52,982 nt of DNA from contig CALQBK020000011.1 of assembly GCA_943328795.2 (NCBI GenBank), forward strand, positions 1-52,982, read 5' to 3'. The notes beneath the pieces are model-generated. The model worked only from the letters and a program-made list of their open reading frames with translations, was not told the DNA's origin and made no database searches. Of this stretch, positions 34,183 through 43,275 are shown in pieces (position 1 is the first letter of the stretch; the number at the start of each line of letters is the position of its first letter). This DNA is from Bifidobacterium breve (lineage in GTDB: Bacteria > Myxococcota_A > UBA796 > SXON01). The translations under genes and the position numbers were made by a program.

Positions 34183-34260
34183 CCTAGCTCCGTGAGGCGC
34201 GGCGGGTAACCTGTGGACGTGAGCCGCCCAAGTGTCCGGGCGGGGCCAGCCCGGGCGCTC

Positions 34261-35958
34261 TCACGCGCACATGAACTCCTGGAGCTGCTCCGGCGGGACC
34301 TCGAGCACGCTGGTGTAGGCGATCGAGCTGGCGAGCTCCACGCCGAGCTCCTCGTGATGGTGCTCGCCCTCGATGGACGCTTCCCGCTCGATCTCGGTGG
34401 TCACCTCCACCCGGGACTCGGCGACCTCGCACATCTCGACCGCGAGGTCGAGCCCGCCCTCGAGCTGCCTCGCGCCCGGCCACTCGTACGCCTCGCCAAG
34501 GAAACGGGCCGCGATCTGCCGCTCGGCGTCGAGCAGGGCGTCCTCGGCGCTCTCACCGCAGGTGTCGAAGGTCTCTGCGGCTCCGCCCAACGCCGCCCAG
34601 ACGGCCACCCTGTCGACGCGGACACTGCCCTTCGCGACGATGGTCGTCCGGACGTCCCGGCCGTACGCATCACCCGGCCGGTCGACGAGCTCAGACAGCG
34701 CAGCGACCTGGGCTTCATCCTCGACCGGCCGCTGCGCCGACCGGACCAGGGTGCGGTCCGGGAGCTTTGACGCCTCCATCACCCCCCCCGAGCTGCTCCC
34801 GCCGAGGAGCGACCAGAGGAAGTCGACCGCGCTCGGGAGCGCGCCGATCTCAACCCAGGTGCTGGAGGACGCCTCGCCTGCGGTGGTCGCCCAGCAGAAG
34901 AAGAACTTCGCGTAGTGCGGGTCTGGGAACTTGTCCTTTGGGATCTCGACCCGCGCTTGGACGTCGCCCGAGTACTTCGACGCGAGGTCGACCAACGCGG
35001 GGTCTTCCAGCAGCGCTTGCATCAGCCCCCAGTCGAAACCGGCGCTGACGCCCGCCGAGATGCGGGCGAACGAGTAGTACACGTCGCTGTCCATCCCGTA
35101 CCCAGCGCTCCCCTCGATCTCCGCTCCGACCTCAAGGCCGACGCCCACCCCGAGGGAGGCGTCCGCCTCGACCGCCATCTTCTGGGTCGCCTCGACGCTC
35201 TCCGGGGCGGGCATGTCCGATAGCAGCATGTCGATGCTGCGGACGAGCGCGTCCAGCGCAGGGAGGCAGGGGAAGCCGCCGAGCACGCCGTCCATCGCGT
35301 CGGTCGCGAGCTCCCAGCCGAGCCGGAGCTCGTAGCCGCCGGAGACACCGGCCCCCGCGCTTGCGCCGAGCCCGACGCTGACGTCGCTGCCGAATCGTGG
35401 GCCGACGCGGCTCGCGTTCAGCGCTTCCTCGACCTCTGATGACATGCCCGGGAGCGAGAGCCCGGCCTGCAGCGACATCTCGCCGGCGAGCTCGACCGTG
35501 AAGCCATCGGCGCCGCGCTCGGTCTCCACGTCGCCCGTCACGCCACCGCCGAGGCCCGCGATCGTCATCCCGCCCTCCACCGAGGCCTTGATCCGCCGGC
35601 CAACGGGCCAGACGATCTCCCGTGCGGTGTCGAGCATCTCCGGGGCCTCGGCCGCGACGTCGTCGAGGGTGTAGTGCGCGAGCCACCGCTGCGCGGACGG
35701 GCGGGTCGGGTCGGCGAGGCAGGTCGCCAACGCGGTCGCCCAGTCGATCTGCGCCCAGCCGAGCAGCTGGATGTACGCCCATTCCTCGTCCGCTTCTTCG
35801 AGGTACATCGTGCTGTAGTCGTCCACCAGCCCGGCATCTTCGAGCGCCGCTTGGTTCCCGTAGGGCTGCTGGGCGACTTGCGTTGGCGTCGCTACGGACT
35901 GGGTGGGCGGCGCCTGGGTGACCGCCTGCGAGGTGGACGGGGAGAGGGACTGGGACAC
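34261..35958 (-). CDS. Unknown 565-residue protein with YGN-type leader and Gly-rich repeat region
   Basis: 565 residues from the GTG at 35958, supported by CCCCCGGAG 5 bases upstream; the frame to 35991 has no support. There is no signal peptide. Residues 1-32 are a Ser/Thr/Gln/Pro-rich leader, followed by Q-P-Y-G-N-Q-A-A-L, a motif often seen in the leaders of large uncharacterised and DUF4157-type proteins. An alpha-helical region with conserved Trp (about 50-120) comes next. Residues about 125-320 are Gly/Val/Ala-rich with alternating strands (G-L-G-G-G-V-T-G-D-V and G-V-G-V-G-L-E-V-G-A-E-I-E-G), like an extended beta-repeat or self-associating domain. A Glu-rich C-terminal region ends in Cys-Ala. 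I do not recognise the family. The 28-bp palindrome lies 93 bases upstream. Confidence 0.75.
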   Translation of the reverse strand: MSQSLSPSTSQAVTQAPPTQSVATPTQVAQQPYGNQAALEDAGLVDDYSTMYLEEADEEWAYIQLLGWAQIDWATALATCLADPTRPSAQRWLAHYTLDDVAAEAPEMLDTAREIVWPVGRRIKASVEGGMTIAGLGGGVTGDVETERGADGFTVELAGEMSLQAGLSLPGMSSEVEEALNASRVGPRFGSDVSVGLGASAGAGVSGGYELRLGWELATDAMDGVLGGFPCLPALDALVRSIDMLLSDMPAPESVEATQKMAVEADASLGVGVGLEVGAEIEGSAGYGMDSDVYYSFARISAGVSAGFDWGLMQALLEDPALVDLASKYSGDVQARVEIPKDKFPDPHYAKFFFCWATTAGEASSSTWVEIGALPSAVDFLWSLLGGSSSGGVMEASKLPDRTLVRSAQRPVEDEAQVAALSELVDRPGDAYGRDVRTTIVAKGSVRVDRVAVWAALGGAAETFDTCGESAEDALLDAERQIAARFLGEAYEWPGARQLEGGLDLAVEMCEVAESRVEVTTEIEREASIEGEHHHEELGVELASSIAYTSVLEVPPEQLQEFMCA

Positions 35959-36039
35959 GGGAGCTCCGGGGGACGGAGACCTCCAGCGCAAGCGCCGTGC
36001 CCACGGAAAAACCTGTGCAATTCGTGAATCACGCGCGGG

Positions 36040-36079
36040 TGACGGTTGTCAGTGACGAACGTCAGCTGACGTTCGTCAC
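36040..36079. promoter_or_regulatory. 28-bp perfect palindrome with repeated TGACG-CGTCA dyads
   Basis: A perfect inverted repeat without loop (arms 36052-36065 and 36066-36079, GTGACGAACGTCAG and its complement) is preceded by a third, imperfect copy (GTGACGGTTGTCA, 36039-36051). Each unit is itself a TGACG(N2-3)(C)GTCA dyad. The block sits 10 bases after the tamA stop and 93 bases before the start of the 565-residue unknown gene on the same strand. It could be a multi-site operator for that gene or a stem ending the tamBA transcript; no T-tract follows. Confidence 0.6.
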
Positions 36080-36088
36080 CCCCTGCCG

Positions 36089-39000
36089 TCAGAACACGCT
36101 GCCCAGGCTCACGTGCAGGCGCGCCCAGGTCTCGCCGCGCTCGGCGATGCGGGCGGGGTTGAAGCCGACGTCGACTTGGATGGGGCCGACGGCCGTCGCG
36201 CGCCGCAGGCCGATCCCGAGGCTGTACCGCAGAGCGGGGTCGCCGCCGTCCGCGACAGAGCGCGTCATCGACGAGGTGCTCACCAGCGGCGAGAGCCACC
36301 AGACGTTGCCGACGTCGGTGAACAGCGCCACCCGCGTCGCCTCCCAGCCGGCGAGCCCGAACACGTCGAGCGGCACGGAGAACTCGAACGTCCCGACCGC
36401 CATCGCGTCCCCGCCCGTCGAGACCCACCGGCCTGTCGCGGTGCGCTCTGCGTAGTCGAGGATCGGGTCGAGGGTGTTCGGGTACGGGATGTCCTCGTTG
36501 CTGACGAGGTTCGCGGGCCCGAGCGTGTCGAGCCCGAACCCCCGAAAGCTCGCGCCGCCGCCCCCTTGGAAGCGGTCTTCGATCGGCAAGACCGAGGTGC
36601 CGCCGGGCACCCAGGCGCCACCGGTCCGGAGGCGGAGCAGCAACGCCGGGCGGTTGAGCGGGACGACTTGGGTCCAGCTCCCCTCGGCGCGCAAGTAGGT
36701 CTGGTCGCCGAACAGCGGGTCTGCGAGCACGAAGGCGGCGTTTCCGACCCCGCCCCTGGTCGGGTTGAAGGGGTCGTCCCGCAGGTCCAGCAGGAACGAG
36801 AGATCGAGCCCGGACTCGCGGCGCAGCGAGCTCGGCGTGACCGGGGAGGGGTCGTTCGCGTCGGCCAGGCCGAGCGGCCCGAGCCAGGGGTCCCCGTTGA
36901 CGAGCACGCCGGGGTCGATGTCCACGAGGCGACGCCACTGGAGGCGGTAGTCCGCGCGGACGGTCGCGTGCGCGCCGAGCTTGAGCGACAGGCCAGCGGC
37001 GAGCCCCGAGCGGGACAAGCGCCACGACGGGGCCTGCTCCTCCGCGCCGAACAGCACGTCGCCCGTCACGGACTCGCCGCGGCCCGGCACGTGGGGCGCC
37101 TCGTAGTGGGCGGTGAAGCGGTAGGTCGGGTCCGAGAGGTCAAAGCTCCACCCGTCGCCGAGCCAGCCGATGCCGGTCTGCGCGTAGAGCGTGAGCCGGT
37201 GGGCGAGCCCGAACAAGTTGCGGTGGCCTGCGCGGGCGAACACACGTACGCCCTGGTCGGTCGCGACGCCCCCGCCGACCTCGGCGTACAGGTTCTTGCG
37301 CTCCGCGACGTCGACCAGGATGTCCTTCACGCGATCTTCGTCGCCCACGGCCTCGACGCTGACGCGGTCGAACACGCCCAGGTCGTACAACCGCCGCCGG
37401 ATCTCGGAGATGGCGTCGGGCGTGATGGGATCGCCCGGCTCGAGGTCGATCTCCCGCTCGATGATGTACCGGCGCGTGCGCGAGTAGCCCCGGATCAGGA
37501 TCGCGCGCAGGTAGACCACGTTCCCGGGCGTCAGGGTCACCGTCAGCTCGGCGCGCGTGCCGTCCGGCGACACCTCCAACTTCGTCGTGGCGTCGGCGTC
37601 CAGGTACCCCAGGTCGCCGTATTGGTCGACCAACTTCCGGGCCTGCACCTCGATCTTGCTGGGGTCCACCGGCTGGTTGAGCAGCGGGGTGTACAGCGGC
37701 TTGGGGTCGATCTCCGGCACCCCGCCGGCCACGTTGAACCCCGCGAGCCATGCCCTGGGGCCGGGGTCGACGAAGATCACCACGTCGTCCCGCATCGACG
37801 CCCCCTGGCGCCGCGGGGTCAACGAGAGCCGGCGGAACGTCGCGCCGAGGTAGCCCTCGGCCCGGTAGAACTCCCGCATGGCGTCGAGCGCCTTGTCGAT
37901 CGCCTGGGGCGTGACCTTGCCGCGCTCGAACCCGTCGCCGGCCTCCAGGAACGCCCCGCGCAGGTACTTCTGCGTCCAGGTCCGGTCGCCGTCCGGCGCG
38001 TCGAGCGCCCCGGTTGGCCCTGTGAACGTGGTCTCCCCCAGCCGGTGGCGCGGGCCGGGGGCCCCGGTGATCGTGAGCGTGACGGTGTCCGTGTCTGCCG
38101 TGACCCCCACCTTCACGTCGGCCGCCAAGTGGCCTCGACCCTGGAGGGTGGCCTTGAGCGCGTCCGTGCCGTCGGCGTCGAACGTGCGCGTGAGCCGCGC
38201 GCCCTGCTCGAGCTCGAGCGCGTCGACCACGTCCTTCTTGCGGACCCCAGTGGACCCGGCGTCGATCACCCAGGTTCGGCGGCCGTCGATGAACACAGCG
38301 CCGGTGCCGTCGGCGCCGACCGCGAGGCTGACGCGGGCCTCGTATTGCCCGGCCCCCGGCCCCCCGCGCTTGCGTGTCGCCAACGCGAGCGCGTCGCGGG
38401 CCTCGTGCAGCCGGGACTCGGTGTACAGGTGCCCCTTCCAAAGGCCGTGGCGCGCCAGGATCCAGCGCGCCTGCCAGCCGGGGATCGCGTCGTCGGTGTG
38501 CAGCTTCAAGCTCGCGAGCCGGTTGGGCTCGCCCTCGGTGACGTCGACGTGGACGTCCACGCCGTCCGGGTCGCCGTTCTTGTCGACGCGATCAGTGGTC
38601 ACGATGCGCGCGTGGGCGTTTGGCCAGCCGCGCTGGGCGTAGGCGAGCCGCAAGCCCTCTGCGAGCGTCGGGACGTCCTCGGGGAACCACGGGCTCTGGC
38701 GCGTGAGGTGCATCGCGGCCTGGAGCTCGCGGCCGGGCACATGGGCGTTGCCCGTGATGCGAAGTCGCCCGATCGAGTCCGGCGGGTAGATCGTGTAGTC
38801 GACGTGCACCGCGGAGATCGCGTTGCCGTCGGCGTCGAACGCAGGCCACTCCTCTACGTCCACCTCGACCTGGACGACGTGCGCGACGCGGTACAACATC
38901 GCGACGTCCTGCCGGACGTCCTGCGGGTTGTACCGGCCGTCTTGCCGGACCCGGAGCAGGGGCTCGAGGTTCTCGTCGGGCAAGCCTCCGCGGCCGGCGG

Positions 39001-39172
39001 AGAGGGTCCGCAGCGCGATCAGCTGGCCGGTGTACCGCGTCGGGATCGGGTCCTCGAGGTTCAACTGCAACGGCGGGAGCGTCGCTTCCGCGGGGGCGGC
39101 CGCCGTCCCGGTCGCGCCCGGTTCGGGGTCCGCCGCGAGCGCGAGGCCCAGCGCCGCGAGGAGGGCGAGCAT
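36089..39172 (-). CDS. TamA/BamA-like Omp85 outer-membrane protein
   Basis: 1027 residues. A short signal peptide (cleavage after ALA near residue 13) is followed by a very long periplasmic part (to about 620) with several POTRA-like domains. One stands out before the barrel (R-G-Y-S-R-T-R-R-Y-I-I-E-R-E-I-D-L-E-P-G-D-P-I). The C-terminal barrel (about 625-1027) has the Omp85 features G-G-G-A-S-F-R-G-F-G (the loop 6 V/I-R-G-F/Y-type motif) and a terminal strand ending in V-F. E. coli TamA has 577 residues and three POTRAs, so this protein carries roughly twice the periplasmic region. Its ATG overlaps the TamB stop by 4 bases, giving a coupled tamB-tamA pair for outer-membrane protein insertion or lipid transport. 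Confidence 0.88.
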   Translation of the reverse strand: MLALLAALGLALAADPEPGATGTAAAPAEATLPPLQLNLEDPIPTRYTGQLIALRTLSAGRGGLPDENLEPLLRVRQDGRYNPQDVRQDVAMLYRVAHVVQVEVDVEEWPAFDADGNAISAVHVDYTIYPPDSIGRLRITGNAHVPGRELQAAMHLTRQSPWFPEDVPTLAEGLRLAYAQRGWPNAHARIVTTDRVDKNGDPDGVDVHVDVTEGEPNRLASLKLHTDDAIPGWQARWILARHGLWKGHLYTESRLHEARDALALATRKRGGPGAGQYEARVSLAVGADGTGAVFIDGRRTWVIDAGSTGVRKKDVVDALELEQGARLTRTFDADGTDALKATLQGRGHLAADVKVGVTADTDTVTLTITGAPGPRHRLGETTFTGPTGALDAPDGDRTWTQKYLRGAFLEAGDGFERGKVTPQAIDKALDAMREFYRAEGYLGATFRRLSLTPRRQGASMRDDVVIFVDPGPRAWLAGFNVAGGVPEIDPKPLYTPLLNQPVDPSKIEVQARKLVDQYGDLGYLDADATTKLEVSPDGTRAELTVTLTPGNVVYLRAILIRGYSRTRRYIIEREIDLEPGDPITPDAISEIRRRLYDLGVFDRVSVEAVGDEDRVKDILVDVAERKNLYAEVGGGVATDQGVRVFARAGHRNLFGLAHRLTLYAQTGIGWLGDGWSFDLSDPTYRFTAHYEAPHVPGRGESVTGDVLFGAEEQAPSWRLSRSGLAAGLSLKLGAHATVRADYRLQWRRLVDIDPGVLVNGDPWLGPLGLADANDPSPVTPSSLRRESGLDLSFLLDLRDDPFNPTRGGVGNAAFVLADPLFGDQTYLRAEGSWTQVVPLNRPALLLRLRTGGAWVPGGTSVLPIEDRFQGGGGASFRGFGLDTLGPANLVSNEDIPYPNTLDPILDYAERTATGRWVSTGGDAMAVGTFEFSVPLDVFGLAGWEATRVALFTDVGNVWWLSPLVSTSSMTRSVADGGDPALRYSLGIGLRRATAVGPIQVDVGFNPARIAERGETWARLHVSLGSVF

Positions 39173-42100
39173 CAGTCGCCCTCCACGCGCAGCTTGAGGT
39201 CGAGGCCGTACGCGGCGCCGATGGGCAGCGTGCGGCCTTCTTGCTCAGTCGCCAGCCACGCCGAGAGGTAGAGCTTCTGCGCGATCCGGCGCTCTACGCT
39301 GGCATACCAGTCGCGCCCGAGGTTCTGCCCCAGCGCCGTCTCCACGGTCACGTCGAACCCGGCGATCTGCTTCTGTGCGACGAGCCGCAGGTCGGACGAC
39401 AGCGTCGGCGTGCCGCGCTCGGTCACGCCGCTGACGAGGTTCCAGCGGTCGACGACCAGGAAGCTCTTTGACAAGGCCGTCTGGCCGAGCAGCAGGTCGC
39501 CCGTCTCGGCGAGCAGGGCGGTGCCGAGCCCGCCGTAGCGCTCGAGCTCCTCGCGGGTGACGCCGAAGAGCAACAGCGCGTTGATGTCCGCCTGGGAGAG
39601 GTAGGGGTCCGACGACGTCGTCGTGCGCCAGTCGGAGAAGGGCCCGGTGACGAGGTAGTTGACCCGGTAGTCCTGCTCCTGGCTGCGCACGTCCGTCTCG
39701 AGCATCACGTCCAGGTCCGGGTCGAACGTGAACGGGTCGACGTACCGGATCTCCGCGCGGTGGATCTCGAACTCGCGGTCGTTCAGGTAGATCCGCCCGC
39801 CCGGGTCGAGGCGGATCTCGCCGATCATGCCGGGGCGCGCGGTGTCCCCGATGATGCGGAGATCGCAGGAGCCGTCGGCGTCCGCGACGTTGTTTCGCAG
39901 CCGGAGCGTGCTCTCGAGCGGCCCGTTCGCGCCGCTCCGCGTGTCCACCACCAGGTCCATGCCGAAGTAGTTGTCGTTCGGATCCGGCGCGGCAGCGGTC
40001 AGGTGCTCCTCGCGCAAGGAGACGACCATGCCCTCCCAGTCGATGCGTTCCCGCCACTCGAGGTCCTTGATGTGGATGTCGCCGGCGAGCAACAGCGAGC
40101 CTACCGGCCCGTCGAAGGACAAGTGGGCGTCCCCGCGCATCGGGGGGAGGTAGTCGAGGTACTGGACGCGGGAGTCCTTCAACGAGCCGGCCAGCGAGTA
40201 GCGCGTCGGGACCCAGTTGACCGCGTCGATGTGGGAGGACTCGCCGGTGAACGTGCCGCCGCCGACGGCCGCGCCGATGTTCTCGAGCGTGTAGCCACGG
40301 GACGTCGCGGTGATGTCGCCGTGCACGTTCTCGAAGGTCGCCGGGAAGTAGCCGGTGCGAAAGGTCACGTTCTTGAAGTGCGTCGACAGGGTGACGGGCT
40401 CGGCCGCGGTGTTCTCTACGCGAATGGTCACGTCGGCGAGCCCGCGGGCCTCCTGGAGCTCGGGCACCACCGCGCGGAGCAGGTCCAGGTCCACCTTGCC
40501 GCCCCCTTCGAACAGCACCGGGGCGAGGCCCTCTTGTACCTGGCTGGCCGGGGCGGCGCGCCCGGCGAACGCGACGCGCGTGCCGTCGGACCCCGCGAGC
40601 GCCACCGGGGGCAACGAGAACTCCCGCGCGTGCAGCGAGAACACCCACGGCGCCTCGTTCGTCAACACGTGCCCTCCCCAGGCGAGCCGCACCGACTTCA
40701 GGGTGCCGTCGATGTCCGCGGGGGTCGGGTGGTCGCCCAGGTGGCCCACGAGGTCGAGGCTGCCGGTCAGGTTGGCGGAGATCGGGCTCCCGTCAGGCGC
40801 CCTCGGGTGGAAGTAGGCGAACGGGAAGTCGTCGAAGCGGGCGTGCAGGCTGTACGGCTGCTCGCCGTCGAGCCCGAGCGTGCCGGTCGCGGTCGCGGCC
40901 CCGCCGAGCAGGTCCCCGGTCCAGACGAGCGTGTCCGTGGCCGAGACGTCGCCGTGGTGCGTGGTGTCGAAGCGGAACGCCGAGTCGGCGATGGGCTCGC
41001 CGAGCACGTGCACGTGCCGGAACGTGAGGCGCCCGCGGGGCTCCCAGTCGTAGAGCGTGCCGCCGATCTGCGCGTCGAGCTGCACGTCGCCCGTCACGCC
41101 CATCCCCTGCGCCGCGGCCAGGCGCTCGACCGCCACGCCGTCGCTCAGCACCTCCATGTTCATCTTGAACCCGCGCTTCACCGACCCCCGCGCGCGGAGG
41201 AGCTCGTCGTGACCCGTCTCCCCGGTGCGCTGCAAGCGCAGGTCGTTCAACGTGAACTCGCCGTCGGTCATCGTGCCGCGCGCGCTGCCCCGCTCGATCG
41301 GCTCGCCCCACAGCGCGCCTTCGCCGATCTCGAATTTCGCCGTGCCGCCGAGGTTGTACGGCGTGCCGTCGAGCGCGATCGTGCCGGTCACAGCGGCGTC
41401 GGCGTCCCCCAGGTCCACGAAGATCCCGGTCAGGTCCCGCGTCCGCCCCTCGGTCACGGTCAGCACCGTGTTCATACGCTCGCCGTCCACCAGGTCGATC
41501 CCGTACTGGCCCTCGTAGAACGTCGCGCCGAGCCGAGCCTGGATGTCGGTGAAGTCGAGCCGCTTCATGTCCGAGTCGAACGTGGCGGTCAGCGCGTCCG
41601 CGAACCCGAGGCCGAGCACGACGACGCCGCGGCCGTCGACCGTGCCGGTCGCGTGCAGGTCGTCGTAGGGCCCGCCGAGGACGCCCTGCACCGCGGCGAT
41701 GCCGTCCAGCCCGAGGTCGTTGAGCGGGGCGAGCCAGGACAGGTCGAGGTCCGGCAGGTCTACGTCCACGCGCAGCGGCCCCTGCGGCGCAAACCCGATG
41801 TCGGCGAGCACGCGGCCGTGGGTCGGCCCGGCGCGGAGCTGGTGGACGTCGAGCACCATGTGGTCAGCGGTGATGTCCATGTCGCCGACCAACGACCCGC
41901 GCGGGACGGCGATCAGCGTGTCGTGCGGGCCGCCGACGGGGGCGTCCCCCACCTCCAGGTCGGTCAGGGCGATCTCGAACGGCCCCACGAGCCGGAAAGG
42001 CACGATCGTGCCGACCACGTGGGTGTCCACGTCGGCCTGGAAGTTCACCCAGGGCGTCGGCGCCACCGCGACGTCGGTCAAGATGTGCGCGAGGGAGACG

Positions 42101-43236
42101 TTCTCCGCGCGGACGGTGGCCGCGAGCCCCAAGTCGGCGAGGTTGACGTTCGCGTCGATGCCGAGCTGGCCGGTCCCCCAGGTCATCTTCGCGTCTTCGA
42201 GGAAGAAGTGGGGCGGGCGTGACGCGTCACCAACGTCGATGTGCCAGGGCCCCAGGATGTCGCCGAACCGCTTGGGCAGCAGGTCGTGGATGGTCAGCCC
42301 GCTCACCGCGACCGTACCGGTCACCACGGGCCGCTCCGGCGTGCCCGCGAGGTTGGTGTCGAGCCACACGACGCCGTCGACCCAGCCCGACGCGGGGCGG
42401 GCCGCGGGGTCCTCTGGCAAGCCCGGCGAGAGCGTAGGGAGATCCAGCCGAAGCGAGAGGTCGCCCGAGAGCGCGTGCCCCAGCCAAGCGTCTACGCCAC
42501 CGTCGAGCTGCACGAGCGGCGTGTTCTGCTTGCTCTGGTCGCTCCCCGGCGCGAGCGCGAGGTGGATCTCGGGCAACGAGAGCCGGGACGGCGTGAGCAG
42601 CACGTCGCGGAACACGATCGGCGCGTCGTGCACGGCCAGCGTCCCGGCCTCGAATCGCACGTCGCCGAGCACCAGGTCCGCTCGGTCCGGGGCCGTGGGG
42701 GTGACGTCGATCCCGTCGACGTCGAGCGCCCACGTGGTGTTCACCTTGTCGGTCCCCTCGACGTGGAGCGCGCCGGACACCACCATCAGCCGCTGCCAAG
42801 GGAACGTCGTCATCGGCTTCGACGGCGTGCTCGCCGCGTCGAACCGCGTCACGTCCCGGAACTCGCGGAGCCCGTCGGGGTCGAGGTGCAGCGTGGCCTC
42901 GGGCCGCAGGAGGGTGACCTGCGCGAGCACGGGTCCGCCCAAGTAGGGGATCGGCCCGGCGTTGACGTCCCACCCGAGCGTCGCCGTGACGGCGTCGACG
43001 TGCACGATGGTGTCGTTGGTGGCCGGGTGGGCGACGTCGATCCCGCGGACCGACAGCTCGGTGGGCGAGAGCACGACCCGGGAGACCGTCGCGCGCTCGC
43101 CGGTGAGGCCTTCGATGACCGCCTCCAGCAGCCCACACACGACGTCCGACGCAGTGTCCGAGCGCACCGCAGCGACCAGGGCGACGGCGCCGACTGCCGG
43201 CCACAGCAACCACCGTAGTCGGTTTCGACGTGCCAC
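39172..43236 (-). CDS. tamB: TamB-like translocation/assembly module protein
   Basis: 1354 residues, within the TamB size range. One N-terminal membrane helix (about 9-24) anchors it in the inner membrane. The long middle is repetitive beta-strand (taco-like groove, L-D-G-x-x-x-L-G-G-T and V-D-V-D-L-P-D-L-D-L patterns). The C-terminal TamB (DUF490) domain (about 950-1354) shows S-Q-A-D-I-N-A-L-L-L-F-G-V-T-R-E-E-L and ends in barrel-like strands with A-A-Y-G-L-D-L-K-L-R. TamB spans the periplasm and partners an Omp85 protein, the next gene. It may move lipids or assist outer-membrane protein assembly. It begins 39 bases after the subtilisin-like lipoprotein gene. Confidence 0.92.
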   Translation of the reverse strand: MARRNRLRWLLWPAVGAVALVAAVRSDTASDVVCGLLEAVIEGLTGERATVSRVVLSPTELSVRGIDVAHPATNDTIVHVDAVTATLGWDVNAGPIPYLGGPVLAQVTLLRPEATLHLDPDGLREFRDVTRFDAASTPSKPMTTFPWQRLMVVSGALHVEGTDKVNTTWALDVDGIDVTPTAPDRADLVLGDVRFEAGTLAVHDAPIVFRDVLLTPSRLSLPEIHLALAPGSDQSKQNTPLVQLDGGVDAWLGHALSGDLSLRLDLPTLSPGLPEDPAARPASGWVDGVVWLDTNLAGTPERPVVTGTVAVSGLTIHDLLPKRFGDILGPWHIDVGDASRPPHFFLEDAKMTWGTGQLGIDANVNLADLGLAATVRAENVSLAHILTDVAVAPTPWVNFQADVDTHVVGTIVPFRLVGPFEIALTDLEVGDAPVGGPHDTLIAVPRGSLVGDMDITADHMVLDVHQLRAGPTHGRVLADIGFAPQGPLRVDVDLPDLDLSWLAPLNDLGLDGIAAVQGVLGGPYDDLHATGTVDGRGVVVLGLGFADALTATFDSDMKRLDFTDIQARLGATFYEGQYGIDLVDGERMNTVLTVTEGRTRDLTGIFVDLGDADAAVTGTIALDGTPYNLGGTAKFEIGEGALWGEPIERGSARGTMTDGEFTLNDLRLQRTGETGHDELLRARGSVKRGFKMNMEVLSDGVAVERLAAAQGMGVTGDVQLDAQIGGTLYDWEPRGRLTFRHVHVLGEPIADSAFRFDTTHHGDVSATDTLVWTGDLLGGAATATGTLGLDGEQPYSLHARFDDFPFAYFHPRAPDGSPISANLTGSLDLVGHLGDHPTPADIDGTLKSVRLAWGGHVLTNEAPWVFSLHAREFSLPPVALAGSDGTRVAFAGRAAPASQVQEGLAPVLFEGGGKVDLDLLRAVVPELQEARGLADVTIRVENTAAEPVTLSTHFKNVTFRTGYFPATFENVHGDITATSRGYTLENIGAAVGGGTFTGESSHIDAVNWVPTRYSLAGSLKDSRVQYLDYLPPMRGDAHLSFDGPVGSLLLAGDIHIKDLEWRERIDWEGMVVSLREEHLTAAAPDPNDNYFGMDLVVDTRSGANGPLESTLRLRNNVADADGSCDLRIIGDTARPGMIGEIRLDPGGRIYLNDREFEIHRAEIRYVDPFTFDPDLDVMLETDVRSQEQDYRVNYLVTGPFSDWRTTTSSDPYLSQADINALLLFGVTREELERYGGLGTALLAETGDLLLGQTALSKSFLVVDRWNLVSGVTERGTPTLSSDLRLVAQKQIAGFDVTVETALGQNLGRDWYASVERRIAQKLYLSAWLATEQEGRTLPIGAAYGLDLKLRVEGD

Positions 43237-43275
43237 GGCCGGGTCTATCGTGCGTGCCGACGGCCGGCCGGGGCG

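Noticed and set aside
36113-42222. Very long plus-strand frames opposite tamA and tamB
   Set aside because: Same antisense artefact; the opposite strand holds Omp85 and TamB domains with signal or anchor sequences.
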